Positions 32,601 through 39,040 of a stretch of DNA of 64,000 nt are shown piece after piece. This DNA is from a virus. Location of the stretch: positions 1 to 64,000 of IMG/VR virus record IMGVR_UViG_3300008111_000023. One strand, 5' to 3'. Position 1 is the stretch's first letter. Each line of letters starts with the position of its first letter. The translations under genes were made by a program, and so were the position numbers. The notes under the pieces are model-generated. The model was not told the origin of the DNA and searched no databases. It worked only from the letters and a program-made list of their open reading frames with translations.

Positions 32601-34409
32601 GTTGAAAATGAAATTGAATTTAATCTAGCACCAGCGTTGGGAGATGTTATTGAAATTATTGCTGTGGGTATAGGCGGTATAGGATTACTAGATTATCAAG
32701 AATTTGTAGCAGACGGTGAAACTAACTTATTTTTAACCAAAGCTGCATACGATCAAACATCAATAGTTTTAGTGACTGTAGACGGAGTAGCTATAGACGT
32801 TGGTTTTGTCAACAGTTCAGATTTTATTGATACTAAAAATAAAACAATGATACAGTTCGGATTAACTCCTGCATTTAGACAAGTTGTAAAAATTATCTGT
32901 TTTGGTGCAGTCGAAGGTGCAGATTCGTTTAACTCTTCCTTTATTCGAATTAATCAACAAACAGTTCCGTATGATGGAAGTACTAGGACCATAGCATTAG
33001 ATAATTTTGTTAATTTAGAACAATCGTCGGCAGCTGCCTCAATTATAGTCAACGTTAATGGTACATATCTTCAAGGAGTTGATACTACCTATATTGAATA
33101 TGACGGTACTAATAACAATATATCAGTGGGTGTTGATCCTGCAGAAACAATTGGAACTATTACTTCTGGAAATGTCAAAGTATACATTAATAATGTTCAA
33201 CAACAATTTGTTATTGACTTTACCTATAACGGAAACAACAATTTAATTAATATACCTTCTTCAAATTTAGAATTAGGCGATATAATCAGAGTTGAAACTA
33301 ATGTTAGATCAAAATATTCGATTGTTGATGGAAATATTATATTAGATAATAGTGTTGATCTAGAGGTTAACGATGATATTCAAATAACATGGTTTAGCCA
33401 ATATTCTACAATGAATATTATTTCAGACGAATACCAAGGCGGTAAATTGCAATACAAACTGCCAAGGGATCCTCTAGATGTTAATTATGTTTGGGTATAT
33501 AAGAATGGAATTCGTTTAACTAAAGATGCAGATTATAGACTATCGCGGTCTTCTATTGTTTATCTAACTGAAGAGTCGTTATCTACAGACACTATTAAAA
33601 TTGTACAATTTAGTAACGTAATTTATTCAAGTAATAGGGCATTTGAAATATTTAAGGATATGTTAAACAACTATCATTATAAGAGATATTCTAGAGATGT
33701 TGAAGTTAAATTAGTTAAAGATCTAAATTATTTTGATACATCTATAGAAGTTTCAAACGCTGATAAATTATCAACTCCAATCTTTAGTAGACGAATTCCT
33801 GGAGTTGTTATTATTAATAATGAAAGAATTGAATATTTTGAAAAGAATGGAAATATTCTATCTCAATTAAGACGTGGAAGTTTAGGTACAGGAATTGCCG
33901 AATTACATCTAACAGGTAGTTTTGTAGTCGATGTTGGTGCAACCGAAACTCTTCCTTATACCGAAAATCAAGAGAAAGCCAACTTTATCAGCGACGGTAG
34001 CACAATATTGATTGGACCACTAGATTATACTCCTCGCCAATCTACAAGAAATAATTGGTACAGAGAATCGATACCATCTAATTTTGGTCCTTGCGACGAA
34101 ATAGAAGTATTTGCGGGCGGTAAGCGCCTACGTAAAAATCCTATAGATGCCTATCAAGAAGATAACGGCGCTAGCAGCCCTGGTGCTGATATTATGCAAG
34201 AAGCTGAATTTTCAGTTAACGGAACAACTGCATATATTCGATTAACTGACTCAGTACCTGCAGGAACTCGAATAACAATCATTAGAAAATTAGGAAAAAT
34301 TTGGTATGAGAAAAGTGAATTTGCAGCCAGTAAAGGCATTACGTTGTTGTCTAACAACACACCTATTGCTAGTTTCATTGCTGTAAAGACCACTGAGCTG
34401 CCCGAATAA
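20685..34409 (+). CDS. Giant virion protein, baseplate/fibre adhesin
   Basis: 4574 residues in one uninterrupted frame, over a fifth of the window. The N-terminus (DLLPQIFQTEANSKFLAGAL) resembles large proteins that follow gp6 in marine T4-like phages, where T4 has gp7, gp8 and gp10. Aromatic-rich repeats resembling carbohydrate-binding modules (pattern G-x-V-x-Y...LW-x-A...W) occur near residues 223, 1470, 1731, 2219, 2374 and 2487. Residues about 2180-2760 hold six FG-GAP-like blades (QFGFSLTMSRDGRLLVVGAP), suggesting a beta-propeller interleaved with those modules. Three GxGYxxxPxV modules lie near 3155, 3509 and 3546. The last 900 residues repeat beta-rich VYVNG...DYTI...GD.I units. Likely a baseplate-anchored receptor-binding or wedge protein. 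No enzymatic motif seen. Confidence 0.75.
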   Translation: MADKFFPDSQLPIRKTLDLLPQIFQTEANSKFLAGALDPLVQPGVLEKKVGYIGKRYGKTYKPNEIYLDTDQTLRSRYQLEPGVVVETDGKIKNFYDYLDFKNQLKFFNNSEERDDLITAQEHYTWSPPIDWDKFVNYREYYWAPDGPPPIKILGQAQNITSTYRVGLGVGSVYIFTPDGLTNNPTLTLYRGQTYKFQVNVPGNPLLFRTTIDTGTLLYNPDFQYSKGQLVVFDSKLWKAKNNITGNDGSTIDENTDDWEFVDFTAVSSSALNYTKGITNSGIENGTITFEVPLNAPDVLYYQSFTDPNRFGRIIITNIEENTKIDVENEILGKATYTSSNNVAFSNGMIVYFIGKVFPEKYSSNTSNNKWVVEGVGEKISLTNVADLIVSTTFSDTAPEILFDNGGFDTQPFDDASAYPGKKDYITINRSSLDSNPWSRYNRWYHRAVLDYAHTLNNSNFDAPETTRAKRPIIEFKPNLQLFNHGSIAKAAVDYVDDFTTDVFSVIEGSTGYIVDGEYLFNGARLLITNDTDTLANNQIYIVNFITHNNVKQISLTRESNVDTQAGDGVLIRRGIKNKGVMYHFNGIDWVQSQLKTATNQEPLFDMFDDNEVSFGDAETYPVSSFVGTPILSYKIGSGPTDIELGFSISYLNIDNVGDIQFNFNIDADSFNYKLDNINYSKEISTGYLKFNNDESFINAWNTLDSNYVQPIIDSVDITESTNEITTTMVDWNLLDDKDIRKILVYLNGVHVRSGFTRTAGTFVFDKQFTVGDTVAIKLFADIDPNTGYYEIPLGLEKNPLNEKIKTFTLGQASDHLATGLELLEDFTGIFPGLNNLRDISGYQTLTRRFLKHSSPSPLSIALLCNKENNIIKSIQYAKKSYTDFKNNFITLAYEIYYDQTANDFVDSILEEISRTQDINRPFAGSDMIGSGAHTTINYTVEDTGIKTFALSEKFDLKSLSSRAVYVYFNNQQLLVNRDYEFNSTFGFVNLMINLTEGDVIQIREYTSTAINFIPPTPTKLGLYKKYTPRKFVDDTYVDPKEVIQGHDGSITIAYGDFRDDVLLELETRIYNNIKQEYNESIINIDNILGGYYGNALYGKPALDKIISSEFLNWISGTNIDYVNNLYFDSENSFTYTYSNMVDPTGTQNLPGYWKGVYSWFYDTYRPHTNPWEMLGFSEKPLWWETEYGPAPYTSNNLILWEDLRDGIIRQGERAGTRDRYKRPSIMSHIPVDGDGKLLSPLDSGLAGNFSLINNQGAFKIGDDAPVEAAWRTSSEWPFAIISALALLKPFEFITDNFNKSFISTNKLGQTINLKTNLFSTFNDFVYENTTDTPVSGLVVYITNYLKSTAASTATLEDIVGNINVKLSNRISGFVDQQQQKYILDSKNPRSTSNSVFIPPENYDIIFNVSSPIFNLSYSGVILEKVNTGWKISGYDNSTPLFYYYQPTDSQSDPLISVGGLSENFLDWTENTFYGNGVICRFKDKFYRCLSSHTSSTEFLESTNGLNIWKQLPSLPLNGAVEAFRRRNFNKLKLKTLSYGTILTSIQQVVDFLLGYQEYLKSVGFIFDGYDRNSSTSFDWYTSAKEFMFWSKHNWAENSLLTLSPSATYIKIKFNIGVVDNILDSFYDYQVLKNDGNPLQPRFINVNRDFQEIVVSTTNTTDGIYFLRMHFVLKEHVVVFDDRTVFNDILYDKPTGYRQERIKSRGFRTVDWDGDYTSPGFLFDNVNIDVWQPFTDYKLGDIVAYKSYNWTSKKTQLGSAEFQDAFWSKLDSTPSKSLVPNFDYKINQFSDYYEVNTDGVGSSQRDLARHAIGYQQREYLQNIAEDEISQFRIYQGFIREKGTANAIVKVFDKLSRTQDDSVVLKEEWAFKIGEFGGTNQIDDFEFEIKKDNLVINPQPILLTYSTNSSVVLDQYLRINSSNFTIAPTPFTTDLNRTSYYDGVTRSAGYVNTNHVDFVVRTIDDIVNLNIADVYENAHIWITFYNNSWTVFRYNQEVALRVESLIKIDSNVELTLSRLHNFKVGDIVGLKYIANLTGFFKITAITNKTITVITTSTNEPEIEDSTSATIGIFTVARKTNYQELDPQQASLLSLSARIWVDANESDKWEVIEKTKQYTTYELSEYGITTPVGTGTSVVYIDNLKQIATGIPGSGYVMIYTTKASGEVIGLKQIVPPPDGFETAVGTSFGKVLAVSPDYKWLAVGSPNASGVKSAYQGELYQYRSYLAGEIVLYQGKLWEAIDNIDLGDGSSINFNSDDWKPATIVNANPAARGDGFTDQGMISLYKYSQGQWEIAYSFVSPRQAAYEEFGSAITIGVSGTTYYMAVSALGSLCDPAVGPNTGKGRIYLYQYNGTEWRHLENTKYLGVYQPSPLAFYPAGSIVWSNDSLWEALYDNTGDGSSLSLESSDWKKLDPISTQCSLPTNIAMDDDGSTLAEGLLSSTQLAELVKEGDQFGFSLTMSRDGRLLVVGAPNSDGQYFANYRGDWNVYQEYKEGDVVKYQNGYHRLTDATTSSITSLGQFPDDGLPWLNVGDSASPSTGKIYIYERNSNDLYSLTQTITADSLSDINDTTNSGIIGSGDQFGFAIDIDASGTTIVTSSPLADINKQNQGAAYVFKRDATQFRLKQKLQSYEYFTNEYFGSSVSISAATERIVIGAKNAGYAVDAYFTDGTTFDRRRTSFSSSRGFPGQVYVYERKDQGYFLVEKLEAELVSGESFGYSIDCTSSVIVVGSPTYQVEGVAVGMVRLFKKSPETNSFNVISQETPLVDVDLLQNIELYDNVNNKKITDLDVVDGFKLKILGVAEQEISYKTIYDPAIYMLGTDDQVVDESQPWFEKNVGKIWWDLSTVKFINYEQDDFSYRIGNWNSQVEGSSIDIYEWVESVLLPSEWSLLADTVEGLVEGISGQPKFADDTVYNTKILYNPNTGLTTGTLYYYWVSSKTLLPANNPNRRISASAIEDFINNPIGSGIPFVGILGTDKFLAYNFPAVIGTDTALINVEYTKNKKQLTPIHREYQLLTSGVADSLPSEYLEKKWIDSLVGSDEAGNAVPDPKLPVKKQQGLSFRPRQSMFVNRDKALKIAIDNINSVLITRPFADTIDFSNLNKFDPIPSEVLNQYDLAVDTYIDLEQVGTVKIRQAEFTANIINGEIDTIDISDAGFGYRTAPYIEIQGDGIGAKAFITLNAQGKVNSITLTSKGKKYTTAIVKIRPFSVLVRNDSTLNGFWSIYAWDQQRKIFYRSKSQGYDTTIYWEFIDWWKLGYSINSRIIKEITNIYQEPTLDLSVGDLIRVKEYGNGGWVILEKTIEGDGNLLGNYNLVGRQNGTIRITDTLYNRLINSLGYDNVGSYDAALYDLQPTKELRIILQAAKENIFVDDLRVEWNNLFFSSVKYAFSEQTYIDWAFKTSFLNAIHNVGDLEQKTNYKNDNLESFQQYIEEVKPYRTSIREYTSRYTKTESSNSAVSDFDLPPAYSVRDGKILPVNQYYNRFSEYPWKSWFDNNGYSIVAIEVANAGADYRTPPTVLITGNGTGATAQAFISNGRVSGIRVITNGSGYTQTPTVSLVGGNGTSINIARAVAVLGDTPVRSFDLTMKFDRTNKIGTYNDFEYSQTFIATGYSSIFDLNYAPTRDKGKITVVKNNQLVITNEYEISLYTSTIDTYELLKGKLKFFTNPNAGDVIVINYEKNTELFNSIDRIRKFYQPTAGMKGNDLGQLMTGVDFGGVQVQGTTFDVTGGWDALPWFTDSWDSVESSNDFYYVADGSTTFVVLPYTPENNQPISIYIKRVGDQRPIRIDDPNYTPSWDSSVATNPNAEMPTFVGDGSTNIIEVHRYLSTNSGDTLIFRKLESDGSVVISDVNLLDTRISGGSLSNINGAYVTAAGLTPEEIVIDGEKFISPDQVPAPEENIPGQVLDSLSIKVFNKTNPGAAPIQNNVIIGDGVRTRFTIGLSIFEATSVMVYVNKVKQEYIGDSTINYTIDFVENEIEFNLAPALGDVIEIIAVGIGGIGLLDYQEFVADGETNLFLTKAAYDQTSIVLVTVDGVAIDVGFVNSSDFIDTKNKTMIQFGLTPAFRQVVKIICFGAVEGADSFNSSFIRINQQTVPYDGSTRTIALDNFVNLEQSSAAASIIVNVNGTYLQGVDTTYIEYDGTNNNISVGVDPAETIGTITSGNVKVYINNVQQQFVIDFTYNGNNNLINIPSSNLELGDIIRVETNVRSKYSIVDGNIILDNSVDLEVNDDIQITWFSQYSTMNIISDEYQGGKLQYKLPRDPLDVNYVWVYKNGIRLTKDADYRLSRSSIVYLTEESLSTDTIKIVQFSNVIYSSNRAFEIFKDMLNNYHYKRYSRDVEVKLVKDLNYFDTSIEVSNADKLSTPIFSRRIPGVVIINNERIEYFEKNGNILSQLRRGSLGTGIAELHLTGSFVVDVGATETLPYTENQEKANFISDGSTILIGPLDYTPRQSTRNNWYRESIPSNFGPCDEIEVFAGGKRLRKNPIDAYQEDNGASSPGADIMQEAEFSVNGTTAYIRLTDSVPAGTRITIIRKLGKIWYEKSEFAASKGITLLSNNTPIASFIAVKTTELPE

Positions 34410-34412
34410 ATA
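34405..34412 (+). promoter_or_regulatory. T4-type late promoter overlapping the giant gene's stop
   Basis: AATAAATA; the TAA inside it (34407-34409) is the stop codon of the giant gene. A transcript would start near 34418, which argues that the next gene begins at the ATG at 34444 rather than at 34420. Confidence 0.55.
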
Positions 34413-34443
34413 CACTATTATGAATAACCAAGAAGAAACTAAT

Positions 34444-35088
34444 ATGTCAAATACACCAGAAAAATCAACAGTTCCTGATAAAATGCCAGACGAAGTTGGT
34501 GGTTTTCACTTCGAAGGGCATATAAAAATCTTTGATCCGCAAAGCGGAGAAGTTTTTATTGACAAGCGGAATGCAATTCATTACGAAAACATGAGCGTGG
34601 CCATGGTTAATAGCCTCTCAAATCAAGGCCAGGGCACAATTTATCAAATGGTATTTGGCAATGGAGGCACAAACGTTGATCCAACAGGACTTATTACCTA
34701 CTTAACACCTAACACTGTGGGTATTAATACCAGTCTTTACAATCAAACATTTAGCAAAGTAGTAGATCAAAATGCTGCCGAAAACGTAGATCCTGTTAGA
34801 AATAAAATGGAAATTAGGCATATTAGTGGCGCAACTTATAGCGATGTAATAATCAGTTGCATCTTAGACTATGGCGAGCCTGACGGACAGGAAGCATTTG
34901 ATAACAGTCAAGATATGAGTGGTAATTTTGTATTTGACGAGCTAGGATTGAAATCTTATAGTCCTAATGGAAATGGAAAACTATTAACACATGTTATCTT
35001 TCACCCTGTGCAAAAGTCATTGAACAGACTACTACAGATTGATTATACAATTCGAATTCAGAGCTTGACCAGCTTCACAGAGGTATAA
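34444..35088 (+). CDS. Conserved baseplate/tail structural protein, unassigned
   Basis: 214 residues from ATG at 34444; an in-frame ATG at 34420 would add eight residues but lies too close to the late promoter. Sequence is beta-rich (FHFEGHIKIFDPQSGEVFI, FVFDELGLKSYSPNGNGKLL) without repeats or membrane segments. It sits between the giant gene and the fibre genes, four bases from the first fibre. Proteins of this kind occur at this place in marine T4-like phages and are virion-associated. It could be a wedge or fibre-attachment protein, which is inference from position. Confidence 0.6.
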   Translation: MSNTPEKSTVPDKMPDEVGGFHFEGHIKIFDPQSGEVFIDKRNAIHYENMSVAMVNSLSNQGQGTIYQMVFGNGGTNVDPTGLITYLTPNTVGINTSLYNQTFSKVVDQNAAENVDPVRNKMEIRHISGATYSDVIISCILDYGEPDGQEAFDNSQDMSGNFVFDELGLKSYSPNGNGKLLTHVIFHPVQKSLNRLLQIDYTIRIQSLTSFTEV

Positions 35089-35091
35089 CAG

Positions 35092-37164
35092 ATGCCATAT
35101 ATTGTTAATTTTACCGATAAAGATAATAAACTGCCCATAACGGTTTATGATAATACTTCAAGTACTGATACCAGTTTAACATTTCCAGGACGAAATGTTA
35201 CAGGATACGGACAAACGATCGCTGAAAATTTTTTAGCATTGTTAGAAAATTTTGCCAAAGAATCACAACCAGCAAATCCTGTAGAAGGACAGTTGTGGTA
35301 TAATACTGCCGATGGGATACTTCAGATATGGGATAGCACTACATGGAAAGCTGCAAGTAATATTCAGAAAAGCGGAGTTGAGCCAGCTACTGAACAAAGT
35401 AAAGTTGGCGAGCTGTGGGTAGATACTACTAACCAACAGTTGTATGTATATTCAGGAACACGTTGGATTTTAGTAGGACCTAATTTTTCTACAGGTCTTA
35501 GAAGCGGACCTATTGTTGAAGCAGTTATTGATTCTGACAACGTATCTAAAGTTATTTTAATATTTTACATTGAAGACATTCCGCTTATCATCTTTAGTAA
35601 AGACAGCTTTACACCTAAAATATCTATTTCCGGATTTGTCACAATCAAATCGGGTCTTAATATAACAGAAAATGATGTAGGGCTTGGCGGATTTCCTACA
35701 AAAATTTACGGAGCAGCAACGTCTGCAGAATCTTTAGTAGTTGCAGACGTTGAAATTCCTGCAAATAAATTTTTAAGATCTGATATTATCAATACTACTG
35801 AATACGGAATCAATGTTAGAAATAATCAAGGCATCACATTAGGAGTTGACGGTACATTTAGTTTGACTACTTCTGAAATAGCTTCTAAAATTTATAATTC
35901 TTCTTCTGGTAGTAGTATCGATCTACAGATTAACAAAGATGGTATACCGTCTACAGTGCTTCGTGTAATTGGAAACACAGTAGGTGTTAACATACTATCT
36001 CCAGAAGAAGCACTCCATGTTGACGGCAACATTAAAACAAACGGTGCAATAATTCTAACTGATACTACGCCGAGTAGTAATTTTAGTAATGGAACTTTTA
36101 GAACAGCAGGCGGCGCAGCAATTAGTAAAAATTTATTAGTAGGTGACGGAGTCAAGGTAACTGGCACTAGTGAAGTTGACAATTTACAGCCTTCTACAAC
36201 TGATTTTTATGACAGCGGAACACCGCTAAAACGTTGGAACACAGTTAGAACAAAAACACTAATAGCCGAAACAATTGAAGGTGTTCTTACAGGAAATATT
36301 GTAGGAAATGCATCTACTGCTACTAACTTGAAATTTGTTACAACTTTTAAAATGGAAGGAGATGTTACAGCTCCAAATTTACAGTTTGACGGACAAGTAG
36401 GCGGAAACACAAAAACTTTTACAACAACTCTTACTTCGGGATTAATTAGCAGTAAGGATGAGCCATTTCCAAACATATCTATAAAAGCAGACACTGTATT
36501 GGTATACAGACCAGGATCGGGTCTTATCAAAGAGACTAGAGATACGTTTGTTGCCGATCTAGGAGTTCCCATTGGGGGAATTATGCCGTATGCTGGTGCA
36601 GAAGCACCTTACGGATATTTGTTATGCGATGGTAGTGAAGTTGAAAGAACTAAATTCAGTGACTTATTTGATGTGTTAGGAACTACATATAACGGTGCTA
36701 TTCCTTTAGTTGGAATTGGTACATTTAGAATACCTGACCTAAGAGGCAGATTTCCTCTAGGTAAAGACAACATGGATAATGCTGGAACTGTTCCTAATTC
36801 CTTAGGAGGATATGTTGACGCTGGAGGCGGAAACGTTGATAGGGTTTCTGGTACAGCACCTGACAACCTAGGCGACGGTGGCGGACAAAGTTCAAATATT
36901 TTAACAGTTTCAAATCTACCTGATCATGAACATAATATGAAAGGGTCTACGGGACAACAATATTACGCCACACGAATTGATACCGCAATTCCAAGCGATA
37001 CAGGATCGTTATCAGATAAAGGTCCTACAACTGTTGGACAAAGTCAGTATATTCCAACATCAGGCGGCATTAAAACTGCTGGAACATTAGGTCAAGAATT
37101 TAGTGTTATGAATCCGTTTTTAACATTAAATTATATTATTCGATCTGGTCCACCAGCATTCTAA
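35092..37164 (+). CDS. Tail fibre/collar-domain protein 1
   Basis: 690 residues. The first 180 share a domain with the next three genes (NVTGYGQTIAENFLALLENF, then GQLWYNTADG and RWILVGPNF), probably the virion anchor. A beta-rich shaft follows. The C-terminus is a phage tail-collar domain (GGIMPYAGAEAPYGYLLCDG, then GTFRIPDLRGRFPLG), as in T4 gp12 short fibres and microcystin-dependent proteins, where it shapes the receptor-binding knob. It is the only one of the four paralogues with this tip. Confidence 0.8.
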   Translation: MPYIVNFTDKDNKLPITVYDNTSSTDTSLTFPGRNVTGYGQTIAENFLALLENFAKESQPANPVEGQLWYNTADGILQIWDSTTWKAASNIQKSGVEPATEQSKVGELWVDTTNQQLYVYSGTRWILVGPNFSTGLRSGPIVEAVIDSDNVSKVILIFYIEDIPLIIFSKDSFTPKISISGFVTIKSGLNITENDVGLGGFPTKIYGAATSAESLVVADVEIPANKFLRSDIINTTEYGINVRNNQGITLGVDGTFSLTTSEIASKIYNSSSGSSIDLQINKDGIPSTVLRVIGNTVGVNILSPEEALHVDGNIKTNGAIILTDTTPSSNFSNGTFRTAGGAAISKNLLVGDGVKVTGTSEVDNLQPSTTDFYDSGTPLKRWNTVRTKTLIAETIEGVLTGNIVGNASTATNLKFVTTFKMEGDVTAPNLQFDGQVGGNTKTFTTTLTSGLISSKDEPFPNISIKADTVLVYRPGSGLIKETRDTFVADLGVPIGGIMPYAGAEAPYGYLLCDGSEVERTKFSDLFDVLGTTYNGAIPLVGIGTFRIPDLRGRFPLGKDNMDNAGTVPNSLGGYVDAGGGNVDRVSGTAPDNLGDGGGQSSNILTVSNLPDHEHNMKGSTGQQYYATRIDTAIPSDTGSLSDKGPTTVGQSQYIPTSGGIKTAGTLGQEFSVMNPFLTLNYIIRSGPPAF

Positions 37165-37175
37165 GGTAAACACAA

Positions 37176-39014
37176 ATGGCATATACACTTAATAAAACTG
37201 ATGGAACAATATTAGCTACCGTTGCAGACGGCCAAGTTGATGAGCTATCAACAGATATTACACTTATTGGAAAAAATTATAGCGGCTTTGGCGAATCTAT
37301 AAACGAAAATTTTATTAAAATTTTAGAAAATTTTTCTAGTACATCGCAACCATCTAGTCCTATTAGAGGACAAATTTGGTTTGATGCTAACGAATCAAAA
37401 TTAAAAGTTTATAACGGAACAGGGTTTGTACCAGTAAGCTCTGCAACAATATCCAGTCAACAACCTATTAATTTAGGTGTAGGCGACTTATGGTTTAATG
37501 ATACTGATAAACAATTATATTTCTTTGATGGTACTAACACTATTTTGCTTGGCCCTGATTATTCTGTTAGTCAAGGGGTTAGCGGATTACGTGTGGCAAA
37601 TATATTAGACTCGTTGAATCAAAGTCGAGTAATTACCTACTTGTATACCAACGGAGTTCTAATAGGTATATTCTCAAAAGATGCATTTACTCCAAAACTT
37701 CCAATAGATGGATTTAGCGGTAGTATTATTCCTGGATTTAATGCAAGTACATTAGCTGGCCTAAAGTTTAATGTGACTGCAACTAACAGTGAAAAGTTAG
37801 GAGGACAACTTGCTAGCTTATATGTTCGAAATGACACGTCAAACATTATTAACGGACAGATTATTGTTTCTTCAAATTTAGGTTTGATTATAGGTGATGC
37901 CAACCAAGGACAATTCCAAGTACAAGATGGTAATTTAATTATTGCTAATATTGCATCTAACAAGCAGATGGTTTTTAACGTTCGTCGAGATGTTATTGCT
38001 GAAGAAGCAATTGCAATTAGTGCCGATACCAGAACAGTTAATATATATGACGGATATCTTACAAGTGAAGTAGACATTGGTGGAAACTTAACGATTCAAG
38101 GCAATCTTACAGTGAACGGCGATGTTGTCACAGTTAACACTAGTGTAATGACTGTTGAAGATAAAAATATTGTACTGGCAAAACAGACAGGAGTAACTCC
38201 CTTTGATGCTAATGCCGCCGGTGGTGGCCTAGTTTTACAAGGGGCATCTAGCCATGTGTTTTTATGGCACGATGTTGGACAGACAGCACAGGCTTCTAGT
38301 TCAGAAGCTATTTCGGGTGGTTATAATGATGCTATTCCAGCACTGGCTAGTCAAGCGTGGACAAGCTCTGATCACATTAATTTAGCTTCAGGAAAAGAAT
38401 TTAAGATTGACGGAGTAACAGTTTTGTCAGGAACTTCGTTAGGAGCTGGCATTACCAGTATTCCAGGCGTTACTAGTTTCGGTACACAAACTCAGCTAAC
38501 AGTTGATAGTTTATATTTTAATGATGCTGCAATCGAAGTTACAGCATCTAATACTGATCTAACACTAACAATTAACGGCACAGGCGGCCTAAATTTAGGA
38601 AGTAAGCGGATTAAAAGTGTTGCTGATCCTACTACAAGTACAGATGCAGCAACTAAAAATTACGTTGATAATACTGTTAGATCTAGAAATCTTGTGCTTA
38701 GTATGGATATATCAGACGGAATTTCTAATGCAGGTATTGCCGCATTATTGGAGCAAATAGCACCAGTAGTCGAATATAACAACGGTACAATAGCTAGAGT
38801 TTTATGTTCGTTCTTGGTTAACGGTACCACTAACTTAGATATTAATCCGTTGCTGTCAACATCATCGACGGAATTTGTTACACCAACAGGAACAGCGTTT
38901 GGATTGAATAACATTAGTTTCACACCAGCAACCATTGCAGCACCTGGATTAGCAGTGTCTAGAACAGTTAAAACTTTTCAGATTATAACGGGCGCATGGA
39001 TATTTGTATCTTAA
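37176..39014 (+). CDS. Tail fibre paralogue 2
   Basis: 612 residues. The N-terminal 180 residues align with fibres 1, 3 and 4 (LIGKNYSGFGESINENFIKI, GQIWFDANES). Residues about 300-330 (LTVNGDVVTVNTSVMTVEDK) are a motif common in phage fibre shafts. The C-terminus is a different globular domain beginning about residue 500, ending ...KTFQIITGAWIFVS. Twelve bases separate it from fibre 1, with no visible promoter, so the two are probably cotranscribed. Confidence 0.75.
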   Translation: MAYTLNKTDGTILATVADGQVDELSTDITLIGKNYSGFGESINENFIKILENFSSTSQPSSPIRGQIWFDANESKLKVYNGTGFVPVSSATISSQQPINLGVGDLWFNDTDKQLYFFDGTNTILLGPDYSVSQGVSGLRVANILDSLNQSRVITYLYTNGVLIGIFSKDAFTPKLPIDGFSGSIIPGFNASTLAGLKFNVTATNSEKLGGQLASLYVRNDTSNIINGQIIVSSNLGLIIGDANQGQFQVQDGNLIIANIASNKQMVFNVRRDVIAEEAIAISADTRTVNIYDGYLTSEVDIGGNLTIQGNLTVNGDVVTVNTSVMTVEDKNIVLAKQTGVTPFDANAAGGGLVLQGASSHVFLWHDVGQTAQASSSEAISGGYNDAIPALASQAWTSSDHINLASGKEFKIDGVTVLSGTSLGAGITSIPGVTSFGTQTQLTVDSLYFNDAAIEVTASNTDLTLTINGTGGLNLGSKRIKSVADPTTSTDAATKNYVDNTVRSRNLVLSMDISDGISNAGIAALLEQIAPVVEYNNGTIARVLCSFLVNGTTNLDINPLLSTSSTEFVTPTGTAFGLNNISFTPATIAAPGLAVSRTVKTFQIITGAWIFVS

Positions 39015-39016
39015 TA

Positions 39017-39024
39017 GTTAAATA
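39017..39024 (+). promoter_or_regulatory. Possible late promoter for fibre 3
   Basis: GTTAAATA between fibres 2 and 3, followed by a strong GGGGAG ribosome-binding site and the ATG at 39041. Confidence 0.4.
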
Positions 39025-39040
39025 TGTAGGGGAGCGATAA

